Assembly (NCBI GenBank): GCA_004553095.1
Contig: SFMJ01000063.1
Location: 1-8,860 of the forward strand
DNA length: 8,860 bases
From: Bacteroidales bacterium
GTDB taxonomy: Bacteria; Bacteroidota; Bacteroidia; Bacteroidales; Muribaculaceae
Direction of reading: 5' to 3'
The notes under the pieces were generated by a model. The model did no database searches. It was not told the DNA's origin and saw nothing but the letters and a program-made list of their open reading frames with translations. The position numbers and the translations under genes were made by a program. How positions within the stretch are numbered: position 1 is the stretch's first letter; each line of letters starts with the position of its first letter. Below are positions 1 through 6,199 of the stretch, piece by piece.

Positions 1-885
1 GCCATTAGAGCCAGCGTTTCCGCTCTGTGATATGCTGCCCGAGCCATCAGGCTGGAGGAACACGTTGCTTACACCACCGTAGCTCTTGCATGCCATGACA
101 TAGGCCTCGTCAGTCTTGTAGTCGTCAAGAATACTGTTGTTGTTGATGAGGTACTGGGTAGAGACCTTAGTCTTGCCATTGTCATAGCGTGAGTGAACCC
201 ATGCGAACACTCCGTCGCCCTCATCGTCGCCATGGGCGAGCATGCCATCCACCGATGCAAATCCAGCCTTGTTCACGAGGTCCCAGAGCTTCACTGCCGA
301 ATCCTTGTCGAGCACCACATAACTGGCAGAGAAGTTGCAGTACGGGATATGCGTCTCGGCGTTCACGCGCTGCAATACGTTGTAGAACGAGAGCTGGTCG
401 CCATAGTCGTAGTCAGGATTGCTGTCCACCACCGCCTTAGAGAACTCAGCCACTGTGGTCGAAGCGTCGATGCTAAGCTCACCGAGTGCAATATCGGTCT
501 TTGCCTCCGCACCCTCGCCGCTGATTACAATCGAAGGCAGCGAGCCCTGGGTGATTTGGTATGGAGCAGCGATGCAAGCTCCACCGTCGGCATCCGTCTT
601 GGTGAGATACACCGGAGCGGCAGAATTGTTCAGCTTCACGAACATGTTGTAGTCGCTCTGTTGCGCCATCTTCTTCTCGAATCCGTTCTTCAGGAGCGGA
701 GCGATGCCCGAGTACATGTGGATGACGTTCACCCACTTCATGCGCTGGCGCTGCTGCCCCGCGGTACGTGAGTTCTTCACATTGGTCACCTTTTCCGAAA
801 CCACGGTCTGACCGTTAACCGTCTTGAAAGTGAGCTGACCAGCCGAACCGGTCATCTTCTTGATAATGCCATTGAGAATAGCCAT
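1..885 (-). CDS. DUF6266-like protein of unknown role (C-terminus outside window)
   Basis: The frame is open from the ATG at 885 to the left edge, giving 295 visible residues and no stop, so the C-terminus is missing. The N-terminus has a short Gly-rich start (residues 1-30, MAILNGIIKKMTGSAGQLTF), an R-T-x-x-Q-x-x-Q-R-x-R stretch near 40-50 and a helix to about 72. This resembles the opening of the Bacteroidota DUF6266 family, but I cannot confirm it by eye. A later block (about 160-275) has GDQLSFY, VKLWDLV, GVFAWVHSR and TDEAYVMACKSYGG, and looks like repeated beta-rich domains. No signal peptide or membrane segment is seen. The start is chosen because a G-rich run lies just upstream (890-896) and the N-terminal motif begins there. 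Position next to phage-like genes is compatible with a virion or tail role, which is inference only. It is transcribed away from the rest of the window with a roughly 240-nt leader. Confidence 0.75.
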   Translation of the reverse strand, partial: MAILNGIIKKMTGSAGQLTFKTVNGQTVVSEKVTNVKNSRTAGQQRQRMKWVNVIHMYSGIAPLLKNGFEKKMAQQSDYNMFVKLNNSAAPVYLTKTDADGGACIAAPYQITQGSLPSIVISGEGAEAKTDIALGELSIDASTTVAEFSKAVVDSNPDYDYGDQLSFYNVLQRVNAETHIPYCNFSASYVVLDKDSAVKLWDLVNKAGFASVDGMLAHGDDEGDGVFAWVHSRYDNGKTKVSTQYLINNNSILDDYKTDEAYVMACKSYGGVSNVFLQPDGSGSISQSGNAGSNG

Positions 886-1022
886 AAGTCGTCCCCCCGT
901 TTGATATACCAGTGAGGGGTTCTGGGGAAAAATGAGTAAATAAATCCGATACCTCACTCATCCCCGCATTGGCATGTCCGTTCCTTTCGTCTCCCTTGCT
1001 CTTCCCTTCTGGCTCCCATCCT

Positions 1023-1098
1023 CGTCCGCATAAAAATGGGACTTACTTGGGACTCACTTGGGACTTACTTGGTACGCACCTGCCTCTGCGTGCGGACG
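1023..1098 (-). promoter_or_regulatory. Structured leader: 8-bp stem enclosing the tandem array
   Basis: CGTCCGCA (1023-1030) and TGCGGACG (1091-1098) are perfect reverse complements and enclose the 11-bp tandem repeat at 1037-1080. Both arms fall inside the predicted leader RNA of the DUF6266-like gene, so the leader could fold with the array in a large loop. Function unknown; it does not look like a riboswitch class I know. Confidence 0.45.
1037..1080. repeat. 11-bp tandem repeat, four units
   Basis: Units are TGGGACTTACT (1037-1047), TGGGACTCACT (1048-1058), TGGGACTTACT (1059-1069) and a diverged TGGTACGCACC (1070-1080). Units one and three are identical and unit two differs at one base. 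The array lies in the predicted 5' leader of the minus-strand gene, so its copy number could differ between strains. Confidence 0.85.
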
Positions 1099-1127
1099 GA
1101 ATCGTGAGTGCGATTCTCTCTCGAATC
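1099..1127 (-). promoter_or_regulatory. Two overlapping, mutually exclusive hairpins at the leader 5' end
   Basis: GAATCG (1099-1104) pairs with CGATTC (1111-1116) across a 6-nt loop. The GATTC at 1112-1116 can instead pair with GAATC (1123-1127), also across a 6-nt loop. Both lie at the very start of the predicted leader transcript. The stems are short (6 and 5 bp), so a real switch is uncertain. Confidence 0.35.
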
Positions 1128-1133
1128 ACGGTG

Positions 1134-1164
1134 CAAAGGTACGACTTTTTTGGCACGTATGAAA
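1134..1164 (-). promoter_or_regulatory. Bacteroidota-type promoter for the DUF6266-like gene
   Basis: Read on the minus strand, TACCTTTG (1141-1134) matches the Bacteroidota -7 consensus TAnnTTTG exactly. TTTC (1164-1161) lies 19 bp upstream and fits the -33 element TTTG with one mismatch. Transcription would start near 1127-1130 and leave a leader of about 240 nt before the ATG at 885. Confidence 0.7.
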
Positions 1165-1167
1165 TGG

Positions 1168-1199
1168 TTGTCCCGAGGGTCGAAGCGACCTTGTCCCGA
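1168..1199. repeat. Hairpin flanked by 9-bp direct repeats
   Basis: TTGTCCCGA occurs at 1168-1176 and again at 1191-1199. Between and overlapping them, 1176-1192 forms a 7-bp stem (GGTCG/CGACC core, one wobble pair, 3-nt loop). It sits just upstream of the -33 element of the minus-strand promoter. There is no T-tract on either side, so it does not look like a standard terminator. Confidence 0.5.
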
Positions 1200-1242
1200 A
1201 TGTTGAATATTTAAGATTAATCTTGAAGATTGAATGTCAAGT

Positions 1243-1393
1243 GTCAAACGTCAAATAGATGGAAAATATTTTTGACGTTAACTTTAACCTTTAACTTTAA
1301 TATTAATATTAATTACGCGCTCGCGCGATATACTCCTTTACCTTTCTCTAAGGACAGAAGAAAAACGAGGACTCCATCGAGTTGACGTTTGAC
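1243..1393. repeat. Short inverted-repeat element (21-bp ends, 19 of 21 matching)
   Basis: 1243-1263 on the plus strand matches the reverse complement of 1373-1393 at 19 of 21 positions, with a GTCAAACGTCAA core in both arms. The arms enclose about 109 bp that is A/T-rich with TTTAACTT units, then GC-rich. No coding sequence is inside. A TAnnTTTG-like octamer (TATTTTTG, 1267-1274, plus) lies just inside the left arm but has no -33 partner. It could be a MITE-like element, an invertible segment, or two copies of a common intergenic repeat. Confidence 0.5.
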
Positions 1394-1401
1394 GTTTTGA
1401 C
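1376..1401 (-). repeat. Left copy of a 26-bp perfect inverted repeat
   Basis: Read on the minus strand this matches 7153-7178 at all 26 positions. It is built of variable-length GTCAAAAC / GTCAAAC / GTCAAC units ending in TCGAT. It lies 25 bp past the stop codon of the 371-aa gene. Confidence 0.85.
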
Positions 1402-1426
1402 ATTTTATAATATTGCGTTTTGATAT

Positions 1427-2542
1427 TTACACTCCAGCCGACTTCAGTTCGTTGAGCTTTTCCATCACCGTCTGCTCCACCCTGCTGAACAAGTCGTCCT
1501 CTCCGTCGAAGTTGCTTACGTGCTCGCTGAGCTTGGCTGTATAGTTGCTGAACACTTCACCAATCTCCTCGTGCAGTTTGCGGAGTTCGGGCGTCATACG
1601 TCTGAGTTGCGCCTCAGGCACACGCATAAGATTCACTTGATGTCCGTCCACCAGTCCGAATTTGGTGTTGCGGCCATTGGCTCGACAGTGTTCCGCCATC
1701 TCCATCATCACGGGGTCAATCTCGTCGCCATTGATGCAGAGCGTCTTTCTCGGTTCCTCCTCGGGATTTATCGGTTCTCCCCTCTTTCTCTTGTACTTCT
1801 TGATGCCCAGGTCGGAAGGCTTCGGCAGAGTGTATCTCACTGTTCCGGCGGCATATGTGTTCATCAGCGACTCCTTCAGTGGATTGAGGAAGTTGTTGCC
1901 GGTTCGCCCCATGTTCGGGTAGCCCACATCAAACTCCACCATCTTGATGCGGTCGCCATAGGCACGCACCACGTTCTCGAATGTGTTCTTCTGCCACACT
2001 GGTTCGATGCGCAGCCCTAAGTTGTAGTGCTTGCGCAACACATCGCCCAGGCACGACTGCAGAATATTACGCACGGCATCGGTGTCCTTCCATGCTCGCG
2101 TGTGCTCAATAAGGATGCGTTGCTGGTCCTTGCGGTTGTCGATTATCACCAGTGCCGAAGGTTCGTCGGGCTGCAACATTCTCACGAAGTCCACCTCTCG
2201 AGTAGTGCGCTTGGGATTTGCAATACGTATCATGTAGCACGAGTTGCCCGTCGAGCCCTTATGAGGCAGCAGCACCTTGAAGAAATAGCGTTTGTTGTTG
2301 TAGAAGAAAGCCAGGCGCATCTCATATTTGCCCGTCCTTGAGTTCTCTTTCCGGTTTTCAAAGTGTCGGTAGAGGTCGGCAGTAAGAATTTTGTCTATCA
2401 GTTCCTGATGCACATTCATGTTGTCCAGCGCCTTCCTGTCGGCTTTCTCCAGTTCATCAGGAAATATCTCCTCATTATTGTCGTTAGGGATATCTGGTCG
2501 TATAGGGCAGCACTGGTAGCAGTATAGTGTAAATTCACTCAT
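1427..2542 (-). CDS. Unknown 371-aa protein, second gene of a minus-strand pair
   Basis: I do not recognise a named family. The N-terminus has an acidic stretch (22-33). The central part (75-205) alternates beta and helix and holds the most distinctive motif, ALVIIDNRKDQQRILIE at 130-146, followed by a helix (DAVRNILQSCLGDVLRKHY) and a strand ending FDVGYPN at 204-210. A basic patch KKYKRKRG is at 248-255, and the C-terminal 60 residues look helical. No signal peptide or membrane segment is seen, so it is probably cytoplasmic. The strand-then-PN ending faintly recalls DUF4747-type proteins linked to abortive infection, but this is weak. It begins 36 bp after the stop of the upstream 339-aa gene, so the two are probably co-transcribed and may work together. 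The start at 2542 follows an A/T-rich gap. Confidence 0.85.
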   Translation of the reverse strand: MSEFTLYCYQCCPIRPDIPNDNNEEIFPDELEKADRKALDNMNVHQELIDKILTADLYRHFENRKENSRTGKYEMRLAFFYNNKRYFFKVLLPHKGSTGNSCYMIRIANPKRTTREVDFVRMLQPDEPSALVIIDNRKDQQRILIEHTRAWKDTDAVRNILQSCLGDVLRKHYNLGLRIEPVWQKNTFENVVRAYGDRIKMVEFDVGYPNMGRTGNNFLNPLKESLMNTYAAGTVRYTLPKPSDLGIKKYKRKRGEPINPEEEPRKTLCINGDEIDPVMMEMAEHCRANGRNTKFGLVDGHQVNLMRVPEAQLRRMTPELRKLHEEIGEVFSNYTAKLSEHVSNFDGEDDLFSRVEQTVMEKLNELKSAGV

Positions 2543-2578
2543 ATCTAAATTAAAAGCTTAAATAATTGTTCATCTGTC

Positions 2579-3598
2579 TCATTTGTTCCCGACGTGCTCG
2601 TTGATTATCTTCACTATCAGGCTATACATTCCGTCTGTGGGGAAAGCCGAGTCTGCCGTGCCGAACATCTTGTAGAACCGTGGGTTGAAGTATTTGTCCT
2701 TCATGTCATCGAAGAACATCTTCCGGGTGGTGCTGATGTTCGACGTCACCACCTTCAGCTCCATCATCACGCCAATGATGTTAAGCACTAACTTCAGGTT
2801 GTACGAGTTGTCCTTGACTATATATTCGTGATCCCCCTCCTTGATGTCGTCGTCGGTCAGAGTGTTCCTGATGTTCTGGTTTGGCTTGTCAAGCTCCTTC
2901 AGTATGCTCTCGTTCATCAACAGATTGTCCCAAATGCCATAGAAGACCTCTTCAGCCACATTGGCACTCACGGTCTTCTCGTACACCAGGACATCTGCAA
3001 AGTAAGTGAACACCGGCTTCAGTCGGTCGTGAATCGCCTGCATCTCGCTTGTGAGCCTTGGCCTTACGTGAGGCCTCAGCACGTCCTCCTCGGGCACAAA
3101 GTTGCCAAGTTCCTCCTCCTCGTCCTCAGCGTCGTAGTATTCGTTGGTGATGGCAGCCACCATCTCCAGGTCTTTGCATTGCAGAGCCATCTTGCGTATG
3201 CGCCTCATGATGGGTTCGTAGGGGTTGTCCATTCCCTCGGGATAGCTTGCCAGCCTCATTCCGAAAGCCAGCAGCACACATATCAGGCTTCGCTCCACAT
3301 CCTCGTCGCTTCGGTCTTCTGCTGACTCTCTGCAAAGCTCACCCTTATAATACACCATAAATCGCCTGAACTTCTTCATCAGCCGTGTTCGCTCGCTGGC
3401 GATGAATCTGTCGGGACGAGGGGCAGTGGGCAATCGCATCTCCAGATCGAGCACCTCGCGCCACACTTCCACTGCACGCAGTCCGCCCTTGCTTCCCTCA
3501 TAGTCCTCCACCACGGTCGAGATGACGTTGTAGAGAGGATAGATCCTGCTGTATTCGGCATCCAGAGTGTCGATTTCAGCCTCAGTCAGTCTTATCAT
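2579..3598 (-). CDS. Unknown 339-aa mostly helical protein, first gene of a minus-strand pair
   Basis: No family is recognised. The sequence reads as mainly alpha-helical. It has charged helices at 64-90 (SERTRLMKKFRRFMVYY), a hydrophobic helix at 103-116, a strongly acidic stretch at 157-163, and a C-terminal helical region at 264-339 with NLKLVLNIIGVMMELKVVT and a FYKMFG...DGMYSLIVKIINEHV ending. No signal peptide or membrane helix is evident. It lies first in a two-gene minus-strand operon, divergent from the replication and lysis genes and sharing the control region 3599-3822. Pairing with a second unknown protein would suit an accessory system such as defence or element maintenance, but no catalytic motif supports that. 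Confidence 0.85.
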   Translation of the reverse strand: MIRLTEAEIDTLDAEYSRIYPLYNVISTVVEDYEGSKGGLRAVEVWREVLDLEMRLPTAPRPDRFIASERTRLMKKFRRFMVYYKGELCRESAEDRSDEDVERSLICVLLAFGMRLASYPEGMDNPYEPIMRRIRKMALQCKDLEMVAAITNEYYDAEDEEEELGNFVPEEDVLRPHVRPRLTSEMQAIHDRLKPVFTYFADVLVYEKTVSANVAEEVFYGIWDNLLMNESILKELDKPNQNIRNTLTDDDIKEGDHEYIVKDNSYNLKLVLNIIGVMMELKVVTSNISTTRKMFFDDMKDKYFNPRFYKMFGTADSAFPTDGMYSLIVKIINEHVGNK

Positions 3599-3620
3599 AA
3601 TATCGTTCTAATACATTTTC

Positions 3621-3670
3621 TATGGTTTCTAATAGTTCTTAATAGTTTGCACCAAATCTTAATAGTTTGC
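3621..3670. promoter_or_regulatory. 10-bp-phased repeats, candidate operator
   Basis: The octamer TAATAGTT starts at 3630, 3640 and 3660, one and two helical turns apart. The 10-mer AATAGTTTGC is repeated exactly at 3641-3650 and 3661-3670, with weaker units at 3621 and 3631. The last copy supplies the -33-like TTTG of the plus-strand promoter. Such phasing is typical of binding sites for a regulator or replication/excision protein on one face of DNA. Confidence 0.55.
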
Positions 3671-3700
3671 CTCTATAGCGGTCGAAAAAATAGATTTGGT
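3651..3700. promoter_or_regulatory. 9-bp dyad in the divergent promoter region
   Basis: ACCAAATCT (3651-3659) and AGATTTGGT (3692-3700) are perfect reverse complements 32 bp apart. The right arm overlaps the plus-strand -7 element. The left arm, read on the minus strand, gives AAGATTTG (3660-3653), one base off TAnnTTTG and facing the 339-aa gene. This suggests coordinated divergent promoters, though no good minus-strand -33 is seen. Confidence 0.45.
3666..3698 (+). promoter_or_regulatory. Bacteroidota-type promoter for the plus-strand operon
   Basis: TAGATTTG (3691-3698) matches TAnnTTTG exactly. TTTG (3666-3669) lies 21 bp upstream as the -33 element. Transcription would start near 3705, leaving a leader of about 118 nt before the ATG at 3823. 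No other good match to the consensus was noticed before the later plus-strand genes. Confidence 0.6.
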
Positions 3701-3822
3701 ATTAACAGGTATTACGCCCCTGATGGATGATTTTTTGCTGATTCAATGTCAGATGCAGGTCAGGCGCATGTCGGCTTTCCGCACCACATTATAAACAAGA
3801 AAAATAATTTAAATGAACAATT

Positions 3823-4113
3823 ATGAGAATTAAGAAATCACTTCAGCAAAACGAAGAGTTCATCAGCTTCCGCAGCTTCACCGAGTACTACATCAGCGAT
3901 CGTCCAGAGTGTGCCCGTCGTCTTAAGCCCTACCTGAGGAGAAGGTCAGAACGATCCTCGCGCCGCTTTCTCGAAGACCTCAGCAACGAGGTGGCACTCG
4001 AAGCATGGCGCCGTGCCGCTCAGATGAGCGAAAACCGTCAGGACGACCTGCTCATCCAGATGGGCGATATATGTGCCGACATCGAACAATTCATCCAGCA
4101 ATTTCATTTCTAA
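3823..4113 (+). CDS. Small unknown protein, 96 aa
   Basis: A charged, probably all-helical cytoplasmic protein. An Arg-rich patch (LKPYLRRRSERSSRRFLEDL, about 34-53) is followed by helices with EVALEAWRRAAQM and an acidic C-terminal helix. No known domain is recognised. The basic patch could contact nucleic acid, which is inference. The start at 3823 is the first ATG after an A/T-rich leader (AATTTAAATGAACAATT) and is the first gene downstream of the plus-strand promoter. The next gene begins 16 bp after its stop, so it is probably the first gene of the replication operon and could be its regulator. Confidence 0.75.
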   Translation: MRIKKSLQQNEEFISFRSFTEYYISDRPECARRLKPYLRRRSERSSRRFLEDLSNEVALEAWRRAAQMSENRQDDLLIQMGDICADIEQFIQQFHF

Positions 4114-4129
4114 TATATTTATATTCCGT

Positions 4130-4471
4130 ATGCAACAGAATTTTTACCGTCAATCATCGGCAGGTCAATCCACCGATCCGTTCGTGTTCCCAAAATCAGT
4201 TCAGTCTGATTTGTTCAACTACCTGAAGCCCGAGCAGCAGGATTTCGTGCGCCCCATCCTTCGCGTATTGAAGAAGCGCGCCCAAGAGGAGCTCTGCTAC
4301 TCGCTTCTCGACTATCTCGAAAGTGGCGACATCATTCCGCCCGCCGACTTCACCTTAGGCGCGCTCTACTTCTACATCACACGTGCCGGAGGCGGCTTCA
4401 ACGACGAGCCTGAGAACAAGAAGATTCTCCGTCCGCTTCACTACCGCAACAAGTCAATTCCCAAACTCTAA
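4130..4471 (+). CDS. Small unknown protein, 113 aa
   Basis: No family is recognised. The N-terminal 25 residues are polar and probably disordered. Residues 25-70 look helical (DLFNYLKPEQQDFVRPILRV, then KKRAQEELCYSLLDYLES), followed by a Gly-rich turn (TRAGGGFND) and a basic tail. The frame extends upstream to an ATG at 4073, but that start would overlap the previous gene by 41 nt. The ATG at 4130 follows an A/T-rich spacer of 16 bp and is preferred. It lies 13 bp ahead of the next gene, in the same operon as the helicase and primase genes. Confidence 0.7.
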   Translation: MQQNFYRQSSAGQSTDPFVFPKSVQSDLFNYLKPEQQDFVRPILRVLKKRAQEELCYSLLDYLESGDIIPPADFTLGALYFYITRAGGGFNDEPENKKILRPLHYRNKSIPKL

Positions 4472-4484
4472 TTCATTTTGCATT

Positions 4485-4817
4485 ATGAAAAAGACTTATC
4501 CCAACGTGACCCTGGATTGCACATTCCAGACACCCGACAACTCCCAACCGTCCCTCCCCATCGAAGAAGGACAGTGCCTCAACGGCGTAATCAGCAAGAT
4601 CACCGGTGGCTTCCGGTTCGAGGAGGCGGTGAAGAGTCGTCGCCCCAAGCGCAACCCGAAGCTCTTCGATGGCAACTACTGCTCGTTGGTGCACATGCAG
4701 AACGGCAAGTATCAGATTCACATGAAGACGATCAACGCCAGTGGCATCACCAACCGCCAATATCTTGCCTTCAAGGTATATTCTGAATTGTTGAACGCAT
4801 TTAATATCATTGACTAA
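4485..4817 (+). CDS. Small unknown protein, 110 aa, directly before the helicase gene
   Basis: No known domain is recognised. The N-terminal half is beta-like (TYPNVTLDCTF) with a Gly-rich segment (GVISKITGGFRFEEAV) and a basic stretch KSRRPKRNPK at about 50-59. The C-terminal part (KYQIHMKTINASGITNRQYL, then a helix) looks like a small folded domain. The frame is open upstream to 4383, but that start would overlap the previous gene by 89 nt, so the ATG at 4485 is preferred. Only two bases separate its stop from the start of the DUF3987 gene, which implies translational coupling and a possible role with that protein. Confidence 0.7.
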   Translation: MKKTYPNVTLDCTFQTPDNSQPSLPIEEGQCLNGVISKITGGFRFEEAVKSRRPKRNPKLFDGNYCSLVHMQNGKYQIHMKTINASGITNRQYLAFKVYSELLNAFNIID

Positions 4818-4819
4818 AG

Positions 4820-6199
4820 ATGGAAGACGAACTTGAAACAACACTCGATCGGCTTAGTCTGCCCAAGGACAAGGACCTGCCACCCATCATCCGCGAGATT
4901 GTCAGCAATGCCCCCTGCTCGCGCAAGGTGCCGAGCTTCATTGCCTCACTCGCCCCCCTGTGTGCATTGGCAAGCCGCATCCGCGTTAAGTATTATCACG
5001 ACACCACCCGCATGCACTCGCTGCTGCTTCAGGTGGTCATCGAGGGAGCCCAGTCGTGCGGCAAGTCATTTGCCGCCGACATCGAGGGTCTCATCATGAA
5101 CGACACCCTCAAAGCTCGCGACAAGGAGCAACGCCGACTCGAACAGGAGTATCGCGAGAAGAAGAAGCGCCGGAAAGCCAACGAGAAGTTGGAAGAGGAA
5201 CCGCGAACCACCATCCGCGTCATTCCTCCCACCATCTCCAAGACCGTCCTCACCAAGCGAGCCGATTTCTACGAGCGCATCCTTGGCGACACCCTCACCT
5301 TTTGGATGTTCGCCGAGGAACTCGCCCAGGTGACCGATGCCGGCAAGCAAGGCTATTCAAACCTTCGCACCATCATGCGTACGGCCTACGACCTTGGCTC
5401 GCTCTTCGGTATCGACTATGCGTCGGACAACAGCTATTCGGCGATCGTTGATATAAATATTTGTTCGATGTTCTGCGCCACTCCGGCGGCACTCGACGAG
5501 TATTACGACCGCAAGGCCATCGAGGGCGGCAACATCACCCGATGCATTGTCTGTCAACTCGACGACGACGTGGAATCCGACAACGAGGTGTTCATACCCT
5601 ATAGTGACTCCCAACTGCACAGCATCAACGCCATACTTGAAAAGATGATGCAGGACACCTACACTCCCGAAGGACAGTTGCAGCCCACGAAGGAGATCGA
5701 CATGAGCTGGCTCGACAACGAGTGCCGCCGCTTCATCAAGCGCAAGGCCAAGGAGTACAGCCTCTCGGGGTCGGAAGCCATCAAGGTGTTCCGCAAGCGT
5801 GCCAGTGTGAGTGCCTTCCGAGCCACCACTTTATGCTATTACCTGTATCTGCTGGAGGAATCATTAAAATCTCAATCATCAGCGTTCAGTAATCAGTCAT
5901 CAGTCGCCATCCAGAATCATTGCATCCGCATCTACCGCTTTCTCAGCGAGTATATCATCCATGGAATGTTAAACCGCTGGGGCGACAAGTTCAACGAGCT
6001 CAACGCCAAGCGTGCCGGAGAATCGCCATCCCAGAAGCCAAGGCTCTACGACCTCTGCACCGAGACCTTCACCCGCGACCAGCTCAAGCTGCTCATCAAG
6101 CAGCAAGAGCTCACCTCGCCAGCACGCACCTTCATCAGTCTGTGGAAGAAGCTCAAGCTCATTGTGGAACTCGACAAAAACACATTCAAGAAAATATGA
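4820..6199 (+). CDS. DUF3987-family P-loop protein, probable replication helicase
   Basis: 459 residues, cytoplasmic. A Walker A motif GAQSCGKS lies at 76-83, a Walker B-like hydrophobic run with two acids (FWMFAEE, 161-167) and a sensor-like stretch INICSMFCATPAAL at 212-225. R241 in GGNITRC is a possible arginine finger. This order is that of the DUF3987 family, found in mobile elements next to primases and thought to act as a DNA helicase or ATPase in replication. Between the Walker motifs, residues 97-127 form a highly charged helix. Residues about 350-366 (KSQSSAFSNQSSVAIQN) are low-complexity and encoded by a short repeat. The primase gene starts inside the stop codon (ATGA overlap), so the two are translationally coupled. 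Family assignment is fairly sure; helicase activity is inferred. Confidence 0.85.
   Translation: MEDELETTLDRLSLPKDKDLPPIIREIVSNAPCSRKVPSFIASLAPLCALASRIRVKYYHDTTRMHSLLLQVVIEGAQSCGKSFAADIEGLIMNDTLKARDKEQRRLEQEYREKKKRRKANEKLEEEPRTTIRVIPPTISKTVLTKRADFYERILGDTLTFWMFAEELAQVTDAGKQGYSNLRTIMRTAYDLGSLFGIDYASDNSYSAIVDINICSMFCATPAALDEYYDRKAIEGGNITRCIVCQLDDDVESDNEVFIPYSDSQLHSINAILEKMMQDTYTPEGQLQPTKEIDMSWLDNECRRFIKRKAKEYSLSGSEAIKVFRKRASVSAFRATTLCYYLYLLEESLKSQSSAFSNQSSVAIQNHCIRIYRFLSEYIIHGMLNRWGDKFNELNAKRAGESPSQKPRLYDLCTETFTRDQLKLLIKQQELTSPARTFISLWKKLKLIVELDKNTFKKI
5868..5917 (+). repeat. In-frame short repeat inside the DUF3987 gene
   Basis: The stretch contains repeated ATCATCAG / ATCAGTC units. Its core 5891-5908 matches 6745-6762 in the primase gene at 16 of 18 bases and in the same reading frame, so both proteins carry an NQSS-type loop. 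Confidence 0.6.

Larger units (their letters stand above)
886..1426. other. 541-bp non-coding region with leader, promoter and repeat zone
   Basis: No convincing gene is seen on either strand. From left to right it holds: a 7-bp inverted repeat (911-917 with 952-958) close to the start of the DUF6266-like gene; a stretch purine-rich on the minus strand (about 963-1021); an 8-bp stem enclosing an 11-bp tandem array; two overlapping hairpins; a minus-strand promoter; a hairpin between direct repeats (1168-1199); a 12-bp palindrome AAGATTAATCTT (1213-1224); and an A/T-rich repeat zone with TTTAACTT-type units (about 1276-1312) followed by a GC-rich alternating stretch (about 1315-1327). The right half is also the 3' side of the minus-strand two-gene operon. 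Confidence 0.75.

Noticed and set aside
193..771. Plus-strand 192-aa open frame opposite the DUF6266-like gene
   Set aside because: His/Val/Leu-rich shadow of a well-formed minus-strand protein, with no domain.
1176..1192. Terminator for the minus-strand operon
   Set aside because: The stem is good but has no T-tract after it and lies about 240 bp past the stop.
969..1214. Plus-strand 81-aa open frame
   Set aside because: It runs through the tandem repeat, hairpins and the opposite-strand promoter, and its composition follows those repeats rather than a protein.
886..1426. Diversity-generating retroelement or group II intron
   Set aside because: No reverse transcriptase, template/variable repeat pair or intron domain V is seen.
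1520..2020. Plus-strand 166-aa open frame
   Set aside because: Shadow of the 371-aa minus-strand gene, which has the better start and composition.
2828..3325. Plus-strand 165-aa open frame
   Set aside because: Shadow of the 339-aa minus-strand gene.
5920..6195. Upstream extension of the primase reading frame
   Set aside because: It would overlap the helicase gene by 280 nt and adds a His/Arg-rich segment unlike primases; the ATG at 6196 is standard.
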